A stretch of 10,732 nt of DNA from CAJQQY01 sp964352225. Lineage in GTDB: Bacteria > Bacteroidota > Bacteroidia > Chitinophagales > Saprospiraceae. A model generated the notes under the pieces. That model saw nothing but the letters and a program-made list of their open reading frames with translations, made no database searches and was not told the DNA's origin. Positions 5,851 through 10,732 of the stretch are shown here, piece by piece. The first letter of the stretch is position 1. Every line of letters begins with the position of its first letter. The position numbers and the translations under genes were made by a program. Location of the stretch: contig CAYGRM010000235.1 of assembly GCA_964352225.1 (NCBI GenBank), positions 1-10,732 of the forward strand. The letters are read 5' to 3'.

Positions 5851-7623
5851 GTGAAACCAACCGACATCAAAGACCCAGAGTATTTTCATAAGGTGGTGGA
5901 TTGCCAATATGCTTGTCCTGCACACACTCCAGTTCCCGAATACATTCGATTAATTGCCGATCAGAAGTATACAGAAGCATATATGATCAATTGGGAATCC
6001 AATGTTTTTCCAGGGGTACTCGGTCGTACTTGCGACCGACCATGTGAACCTGCTTGCCGTCGTGGAAGAGTAGAAGAAGAGCCAGTTGCCATTTGTCGAC
6101 TCAAACGAGTTGCAGCTGATAATAAAGGTGAAGTCAAACACCTAATGCCTCAAGGTCCTTTCGAAATGAATGGAAAAAAAGTAGCGCTAATTGGTGGCGG
6201 ACCAGCTTCATTAACTGTTGCTAGAGATTTAGCTCCCCTTGGGTATGAGATACATTTATATGATGAATGGAACAAAGGCGGTGGAATGATGCGAACCCAA
6301 ATCCCTGCTTTTCGATTACCTGAGACGGTTTTAGATGAAGAGGTGAATTACATTCTCGACATGGGAGTGCATACTCATTTCAATACTTTCGTCGATAGTA
6401 TGAAAGGTATTTTAGATAAAAAATACGATGCAGTTTTTGTTGGAACTGGAGCACCAAAAGGCCGACCGCTTCGAATTCCAGGTTACGAAGAGGGAAAAGA
6501 AAATATCCATATTGGAATTGAATTTTTAGCAAGTGTAGCTTTTGAGCACAGAGAATCTATTGGGAAAAAAGTAATCGTACTTGGCGGTGGAAATACCGCC
6601 ATGGATTGTTGCCGAACTTCCAAAAGAATTGGAGGAGAAAAAGTAACGGTAGTTGTTCGATCTCCTCGAAAAGATATGAAAGCTTCTACTTGGGAAATCG
6701 AAGACGCAGAACGGGAAGATATCGAAATTTTTAACAATATGCCTCCTAAAGAATTTGTCATTGAAAATGGAAAACTCAAAGGAGTTATTTTTGGAAAAGT
6801 GAAAGCGGAATATGATGAAAATGGAAAACGATCATTAATTTCCACCGGCGAACCTGATGTTTTCATTGAAGCGGATGATGTAATTATTGCTATTGGTCAA
6901 GACAATGCGTTTCCTTGGATTGAAAAAGATTTAGGGATTGAGTTTGGGAAATGGGAGATTCCTGTTTTAGATAAAGTCACTTTTCAATCTACTTTGCCAC
7001 ATGTTTTCTTTGGTGGTGATGCAGCTTTTGGTCCTGAAAATGTGATTACTGCCGTTGCTCATGGACATCAAGCGGCAGTTTCCATTGATCTTTTTTGCAA
7101 AGGAGAAAGTATTCATAATCGCCCAAATCCAATGACAAATTTAGTAAGTCAAAAAATGGGAATCCATGAGTGGACTTACGATAATGACATAGCAGCCGAT
7201 TTACGATATCAGGTTGCTCATGCTGACAAATCAGTTACTTTGAAAGATCGAAAGATGGAGGTCGAATTAGGTTTCGATCATATCGAAGGATTTAAGGAAG
7301 CGCAAAGATGTTTAAATTGTGATGTACAAACTGTCTTTACTACCAACCTCTGTATCGAATGTGATGCTTGCGTAGATATTTGTCCAACGGATTGCATCAC
7401 TTTTACAACCAACGGAGAGGAGGAAGAAGTGCGAACTCGACTTAGTGCTCCAGCCGAAAATTTATCTCAATCATTATATGTGTCAGAAGTTTTACCCACT
7501 CAAAGAGTCATGCTTAAGGATGAAGATGTTTGTCTTCATTGTGGACTTTGTGCAGAGCGTTGCCCTACAGCAGCTTGGGACATGAAGAAATATTTATACA
7601 ATGTGACAAAAGCCTATCAATAA
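5851..7623 (+). CDS. GltD-like FAD/NAD(P) oxidoreductase with fused 2x[4Fe-4S] ferredoxin, OFOR partner subunit
   Basis: This 590-residue soluble flavoprotein is expected to pass electrons between NAD(P)(H) and the ferredoxin side of the adjacent 2-oxoacid oxidoreductase. Residues 1-100 form the Fe-S domain found in GltD and dihydropyrimidine dehydrogenase (C18, C22, C61, C65, C69, C82). GGGPAS at 115-120 binds FAD, GGGNTAMD at 245-252 is the NAD(P)H dinucleotide fold, and GGDAAFGPENVITAVAHG at 388-405 is the second FAD motif. A C-terminal ferredoxin has C501/C504/C507/C511-P and C561/C564/C567/C571-P, with C487, C490 and C515 also present. The GTG start is chosen because an in-frame stop lies at 5836-5838 and the N-terminal cysteine domain needs the full length. 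It is first in the operon, one base ahead of korA. Cofactor preference between NADH and NADPH is not decided by the sequence. Confidence 0.93.
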   Translation: MKPTDIKDPEYFHKVVDCQYACPAHTPVPEYIRLIADQKYTEAYMINWESNVFPGVLGRTCDRPCEPACRRGRVEEEPVAICRLKRVAADNKGEVKHLMPQGPFEMNGKKVALIGGGPASLTVARDLAPLGYEIHLYDEWNKGGGMMRTQIPAFRLPETVLDEEVNYILDMGVHTHFNTFVDSMKGILDKKYDAVFVGTGAPKGRPLRIPGYEEGKENIHIGIEFLASVAFEHRESIGKKVIVLGGGNTAMDCCRTSKRIGGEKVTVVVRSPRKDMKASTWEIEDAEREDIEIFNNMPPKEFVIENGKLKGVIFGKVKAEYDENGKRSLISTGEPDVFIEADDVIIAIGQDNAFPWIEKDLGIEFGKWEIPVLDKVTFQSTLPHVFFGGDAAFGPENVITAVAHGHQAAVSIDLFCKGESIHNRPNPMTNLVSQKMGIHEWTYDNDIAADLRYQVAHADKSVTLKDRKMEVELGFDHIEGFKEAQRCLNCDVQTVFTTNLCIECDACVDICPTDCITFTTNGEEEEVRTRLSAPAENLSQSLYVSEVLPTQRVMLKDEDVCLHCGLCAERCPTAAWDMKKYLYNVTKAYQ

Positions 7624-7624
7624 A

Positions 7625-9436
7625 ATGGAAAAAGAAATCATAGTAAATGACCTTGTTGTTCGTTTTGCCAATGTCAACGGAACAGGGTCAGCATCAGCTA
7701 ACGAAATGTTTGCTAAGTCAATTTTCAGGATGGGCATTCCAGTTACACCTAAAAATATTTTCCCTTCTAATATTCAGGGATTACCGACATGGTACGAAGT
7801 TCGAATTTCTGAAAAAGGATATTTAGGACGACGTGCAGGAATTGATATGTTGGTAGGGGTGAATCCTCAAAGTTTAAGAAAAGATATTGATAGTGTTCGA
7901 TCAGGTGGATACTTCGTTTATGATTCCAGCAAAAAATTGCATGAGGAATTTATCAGAGCTGATATCAATTATATCGGAATTCCAATGATCAAATTAGCGA
8001 TGGAACATTATCCCAATCCACGCTTGCAACAGTTGTTGAAAAACATGATTTATGTTGGAGCGGTAGCGACTTTGATTGATGTGGAAATTGATGTTTTGAA
8101 AGAAGTGATCGCTGAGCAATTTGCTGCAAAGCCTAAAATTATTCCTTCCAATTATCAAGCATTAGAATTGGGAGCTAATTATGTCAAAGAACATTTTGAG
8201 TATCCACTAGATGTTCGAATTAAGCGATGTAATAATAATGGTGACTCCATCATGATTGATGGAAATACGGCTTGTGGTTTGGGAGCAATCTACGCAGGAG
8301 CAACGGTCATGGCATGGTATCCAATTACGCCTTCTACTTCTGTTGCAAAAGCATTTGAAACGTATTGTAAAAAACTCCGGATTGATGAAGATGGAAAAAA
8401 GAAATATGCCTTTGTTCAAGCGGAAGATGAGTTAGCTGCTATCGGAATGGTCATAGGTGCTACGTGGAATGGAGCAAGAGCATTTACTGCTACGAGTGGT
8501 CCTGGAGTTTCTTTAATGAATGAATTTATTGGTCTTTCTTACTTTGCCGAGATTCCAGTTGTTTTGATAAATGTGCAACGTGGAGGACCATCGACAGGAA
8601 TGCCAACTCGTACGCAACAGGCTGATTTAATTTCATCTGCTTATGCTTCTCATGGCGATACCAAACATGTTTTACTTTTCCCAAGTACCCCTGCGGAGTG
8701 TTTTGAATTTACGATAAAAGCATTTGATTTAGCAGATCGATTGCAAACTGTTGTGATGTTGATTTCTGATTTAGATTTAGGAATGAATAATCACATGTCG
8801 CCACCATTGGCTTGGGATGATGATAAAAAATATGATTTAGGAAAAATACTAAGTGCAGAAGATTTAGAAGAAATGAAAGAAGATTTTGGTCGATACTTAG
8901 ATGTGGATGGAGATGCCATTCCATACCGAACGATTCCGGGTACACATCCCACCAAAGGTTCTTTTTTTACTCGTGGAACCTCACATGATGAGTATGCAAA
9001 ATATAGCGAATCCGGAGAAGTCTATTTACGAAATGTTGATCGATTAGCTCAAAAATGGGAAACGGCAAAAACTTTAGTTCCTGAACCTGAATTTTATCAA
9101 AAAGAAAATCGAAGTAATGTAGGTTTATTATTTTTTGGAACTACAACTTATGCCGCAGTTGAAGCGATGGAATTATTTGAGGAAGAAGGTTTGATGATTG
9201 ATTCGATTCGAGTTCGTGCATTTCCATTTCACCAAAAAGTGGAGGAATTTATAGCTGAACATGAGCAGATAATTGTCGTCGAACAAAATAGAGATGCACA
9301 GTTCCGAACGCTATTAATCAATGAATTAGAAGTCAATCCATCACGGTTAATTTCGGTAGTTAATTATGATGGAATGCCGATTACAGCACAGGCTATTCAA
9401 TCGGGAATTAAAGAAAAATTGTCTGTTGCTACGTAG
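7625..9436 (+). CDS. korA: 2-oxoacid:ferredoxin oxidoreductase, fused gamma-alpha subunit
   Basis: This is the large subunit of a CoA-dependent 2-oxoacid:ferredoxin oxidoreductase (2-oxoacid + CoA + oxidised ferredoxin to acyl-CoA + CO2 + reduced ferredoxin). Residues about 1-195 are the gamma (CoA-associated) domain, fused in front of the alpha domains. The alpha part has YPITP at 232-236, whose Thr contacts the substrate in this family, then QAEDELAA (265-272), TSGPG (290-294) and QRGGPSTGMPTRTQQ (318-332). The end, about 495-600, is a transketolase C-terminal-like domain. At 603 residues it fits the fused gamma-alpha type. The symbol reflects the common assignment to 2-oxoglutarate; pyruvate or another 2-oxoacid is not excluded. 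One base separates it from the upstream flavoprotein gene, so translation is probably coupled. No ferredoxin domain is present here: the flavoprotein carries it. Confidence 0.93.
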   Translation: MEKEIIVNDLVVRFANVNGTGSASANEMFAKSIFRMGIPVTPKNIFPSNIQGLPTWYEVRISEKGYLGRRAGIDMLVGVNPQSLRKDIDSVRSGGYFVYDSSKKLHEEFIRADINYIGIPMIKLAMEHYPNPRLQQLLKNMIYVGAVATLIDVEIDVLKEVIAEQFAAKPKIIPSNYQALELGANYVKEHFEYPLDVRIKRCNNNGDSIMIDGNTACGLGAIYAGATVMAWYPITPSTSVAKAFETYCKKLRIDEDGKKKYAFVQAEDELAAIGMVIGATWNGARAFTATSGPGVSLMNEFIGLSYFAEIPVVLINVQRGGPSTGMPTRTQQADLISSAYASHGDTKHVLLFPSTPAECFEFTIKAFDLADRLQTVVMLISDLDLGMNNHMSPPLAWDDDKKYDLGKILSAEDLEEMKEDFGRYLDVDGDAIPYRTIPGTHPTKGSFFTRGTSHDEYAKYSESGEVYLRNVDRLAQKWETAKTLVPEPEFYQKENRSNVGLLFFGTTTYAAVEAMELFEEEGLMIDSIRVRAFPFHQKVEEFIAEHEQIIVVEQNRDAQFRTLLINELEVNPSRLISVVNYDGMPITAQAIQSGIKEKLSVAT

Positions 9437-9449
9437 CAGCTGACTTTTG
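9419..9449 (+). promoter_or_regulatory. Weak candidate internal promoter ahead of korB
   Basis: TTG at 9419-9421 is followed after 20 bases by GACTTTTG (9442-9449), which matches seven of eight positions of TANNTTTG; the mismatch is at the important first T. It would start transcription inside the korA-korB spacer near 9455. It overlaps the left arm of the inverted repeat, so the similarity may be incidental. Confidence 0.2.
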
Positions 9450-9516
9450 TCGGCCTTAAAAAACATCAACGGTTTTTTATAATTAAAAAAAATTGCGGCC
9501 TAGGAAAGTCAGCCGC
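9436..9516. repeat. Long inverted repeat in the korA-korB spacer
   Basis: GCAGCTGACTTT (9436-9447) pairs with AAAGTCAGCCGC (9505-9516) with one A-C mismatch, and after a short internal loop GGCC (9452-9455) pairs with GGCC (9497-9500). Between the arms, TAAAAAAC (9457-9464) pairs with GTTTTTTA (9472-9479). Each arm can also fold on itself: GCTGAC/GTCGGC (9439-9454, TTTT loop) and TTGCGGC/GCCGCAA (9493-9518). The arms are the only GC-rich sequence in this AT-rich spacer. They fill the gap between two genes whose products must be made in equal amounts. Confidence 0.7.
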
Positions 9517-9518
9517 AA
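9482..9518 (-). terminator. Terminator-like hairpin facing the minus strand within the kor operon
   Basis: Read on the minus strand, TTGCGGC (9518-9512) and GCCGCAA (9499-9493) form a 7-bp GC-rich stem with a 12-base loop, followed directly by a run of eight T residues (9492-9485). This is a textbook intrinsic terminator shape, yet no minus-strand gene lies upstream of it. It may stop antisense transcription, or the T run may be incidental to the larger inverted repeat. Confidence 0.4.
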
Positions 9519-9535
9519 CGAAAAAACAATTAAAA

Positions 9536-10588
9536 ATGTCATATATAAAACCCACATTTCACCATCCATCTTTAAAACCCAATAAAGTTGGTTATTTGAA
9601 AAAAGACTATAGAGGAGTCATTTCGACCCTCTGTGCAGGTTGTGGACATGATTCAATTAGTGGAGCAATCGTTCAAGCTTGCTATGAAATTTCATTAGAA
9701 CCTCACAAATTAGCCAAGCTTTCTGGTATCGGTTGTTCCTCCAAAACGCCGACTTATTTTCTAAGTAATTCGCATGGTTTTAATTCGGTTCATGGGCGAA
9801 TGCCTTCGATTACGACTGGTGCAAATATGGCGAATAAGGATTTAATCTACCTTGGCGTTTCGGGTGATGGGGATACTGCTTCAATTGGGATGGGGCAATT
9901 TGTACATGCTATTCGAAGGAATTTGAATATGGTTTACATAGTAATGAATAATGGCTGTTATGGTTTGACTAAAGGTCAAGATTCAGCGACGGCTGATTTT
10001 GGTTCGATCAGCAAAGAAGGAGAGGCTAACCCATATCAGGCGATTGACTTGGCAGGATTGGCATTAGAGTTAAATGCAACTTTTGTTGGCCGGAGTTTTT
10101 CAGGAGATAAAAACCAACTAGTTCCGATGATCAAAGCGGCGATGTCTCATCCTGGGTTTGCTTTTCTAGATGTGATTTCACCATGTGTTACCTTTAATAA
10201 TACAAAAGGATCTACCAAGTCTTATTCTCATGTTCGGGATCATATAGAAATGACTTCAGCATTGGACTTTATTCCACTTGAGGAAGAGATTACGATTGAT
10301 TATCCCGAAGGTGAATCTGCTGAGGTAGAATTATTTGATGGTTCTAAAATCCATTTAAGTAAGCTTGCTCCTGATTGGAATCCAACCGATCGATTCACCG
10401 CAGTTAATCGATTACATGAGGCCAAATCGAAAGGTCAAATTTTAACAGGATTACTCTATATTAATCCAGAAAGTAAAGATTTACATAAATTGATGGGGAC
10501 TAGTGACAAACCATTGAATCAATTAAAGCAAAATGATTTATGCCCTGGTAGCAAGAAGTTAGCAGAGATTAATCAAGAGTTTCGTTAA
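9536..10588 (+). CDS. korB: 2-oxoacid:ferredoxin oxidoreductase, beta subunit (TPP and [4Fe-4S])
   Basis: This 350-residue subunit holds thiamine pyrophosphate and the proximal iron-sulphur cluster, and completes the active site with KorA. C33-AG-C36 at the start, C67 and C217 match in spacing the four cluster ligands of archaeal two-subunit oxidoreductases (the Sulfolobus-type Cys12, 15, 46, 197). The TPP/Mg signature is GDGD at 110-113 through NN at 138-139, followed by YGLTKGQ (142-148). The C-terminal 100 residues extend beyond the core, as in longer bacterial beta subunits. The ATG is preceded by an A-rich leader without a Shine-Dalgarno sequence, usual for this phylum. Unlike the first two genes it is set off by 99 bases containing a structured repeat, so its expression may be adjusted separately. 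Substrate preference is inferred, not shown. Confidence 0.94.
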   Translation: MSYIKPTFHHPSLKPNKVGYLKKDYRGVISTLCAGCGHDSISGAIVQACYEISLEPHKLAKLSGIGCSSKTPTYFLSNSHGFNSVHGRMPSITTGANMANKDLIYLGVSGDGDTASIGMGQFVHAIRRNLNMVYIVMNNGCYGLTKGQDSATADFGSISKEGEANPYQAIDLAGLALELNATFVGRSFSGDKNQLVPMIKAAMSHPGFAFLDVISPCVTFNNTKGSTKSYSHVRDHIEMTSALDFIPLEEEITIDYPEGESAEVELFDGSKIHLSKLAPDWNPTDRFTAVNRLHEAKSKGQILTGLLYINPESKDLHKLMGTSDKPLNQLKQNDLCPGSKKLAEINQEFR

Positions 10589-10640
10589 CCAAAAATTAAT
10601 AAGCAGGTAATTATACATATTTAATACAATTGCTAAAACA

Positions 10641-10670
10641 GAAAAAGCCCCGATTACTCGGAGCTTTTTC
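10641..10670. terminator. Bidirectional intrinsic terminator after korB
   Basis: GAAAAAGC (10641-10648) pairs with GCTTTTTC (10663-10670), and after one C-A mismatch CCGA (10650-10653) pairs with TCGG (10658-10661), leaving a TTAC loop. The A5 on one side and T5 on the other make it work in both directions. It lies about 50 bases after the korB stop and just before a probable convergent gene end. Confidence 0.85.
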
Positions 10671-10681
10671 ATTCAAATCTT

Positions 10682-10719
10682 TTAATCAAATGGAGTATTA
10701 AATTACTCGATTTGATTAA
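10682..10719. repeat. 15-bp inverted repeat at the right edge
   Basis: TTAATCAAAT (10682-10691) pairs with ATTTGATTAA (10710-10719), and after one G-G mismatch GAGTA (10693-10697) pairs with TACTC (10704-10708), around a six-base loop. It overlaps the last codons and stop of the probable convergent gene. It has no following T run on either strand, so it is either an operator-like palindrome or part of the transcript end. Confidence 0.5.
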
Positions 10720-10732
10720 TATCGTCCACCGC
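10703..10732 (-). CDS. Possible 3' end of a convergent gene (partial)
   Basis: On the minus strand the last 30 bases read as nine codons ending in ...DDINQIE followed by TAA, directly before the bidirectional terminator. A second minus frame is also open, but it would stop inside the terminator at 10669, which makes it less likely. Nothing in nine residues identifies the product. The call rests on the position of the stop codon and the terminator layout. Confidence 0.35.
   Translation of the reverse strand, partial: AVDDINQIE

Noticed and set aside
6483..6866. Minus-strand open frame of 127 codons opposite the FAD/ferredoxin oxidoreductase gene
   Set aside because: It lies wholly antisense to strongly conserved motifs, has a serine- and phenylalanine-rich composition typical of reverse-complement reading, and shows no domain or promoter.
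1..10732. CRISPR array, tRNA, rRNA, riboswitch, transposase or phage attachment site
   Set aside because: No regularly spaced repeats, cloverleaf sequences, conserved riboswitch cores or transposase-like proteins were seen; the only repeats are the short elements listed.

Overview
The window looks like chromosomal DNA from a member of the Bacteroidota. It is AT-rich, the first gene ends in a type IX secretion (T9SS) sorting domain, the start codons lack Shine-Dalgarno sequences and sit behind A-rich leaders, and one upstream region matches the Bacteroidota promoter TTG-N17-23-TANNTTTG exactly. Genus cannot be read from the sequence. No tRNA, rRNA, CRISPR array, insertion sequence or phage gene was seen.

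Left part (1-3586). A minus-strand gene encodes a secreted NodB-type polysaccharide deacetylase-like protein with a T9SS C-terminal domain (144-2234). It diverges from a two-gene plus-strand unit of unrelated GNAT acetyltransferases (2386-2925 and 2936-3454). That unit converges on the next gene across a spacer with two sizeable inverted repeats, probably transcript ends.

Middle (3587-5850). A minus-strand gene encodes an exported 680-residue protein that joins an N-terminal PPP-type phosphatase domain (Shewanella-like 'Shelph' pattern, all metal ligands present) to a C-terminal domain resembling CotH-type atypical protein kinases. This predicted phosphatase-kinase fusion is the most unusual thing in the window. 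An almost identical 17-20 base element lies about 65 bases upstream of the starts of both exported-protein genes, in the same orientation.

Right part (5851-10732). Three plus-strand genes form a 2-oxoacid:ferredoxin oxidoreductase locus: a GltD-like FAD/NAD(P) oxidoreductase with a fused 2x[4Fe-4S] ferredoxin, a fused gamma-alpha subunit (korA type) one base downstream, and the TPP/[4Fe-4S] beta subunit (korB type). Together they predict CoA-dependent oxidation of a 2-oxoacid, probably 2-oxoglutarate, with electrons passing through the ferredoxin domain to FAD and NAD(P), or the reverse. A 99-base spacer between korA and korB holds a long inverted repeat that can fold in alternative ways. A strong bidirectional terminator follows korB, and the last 30 bases are probably the 3' end of a convergent gene.
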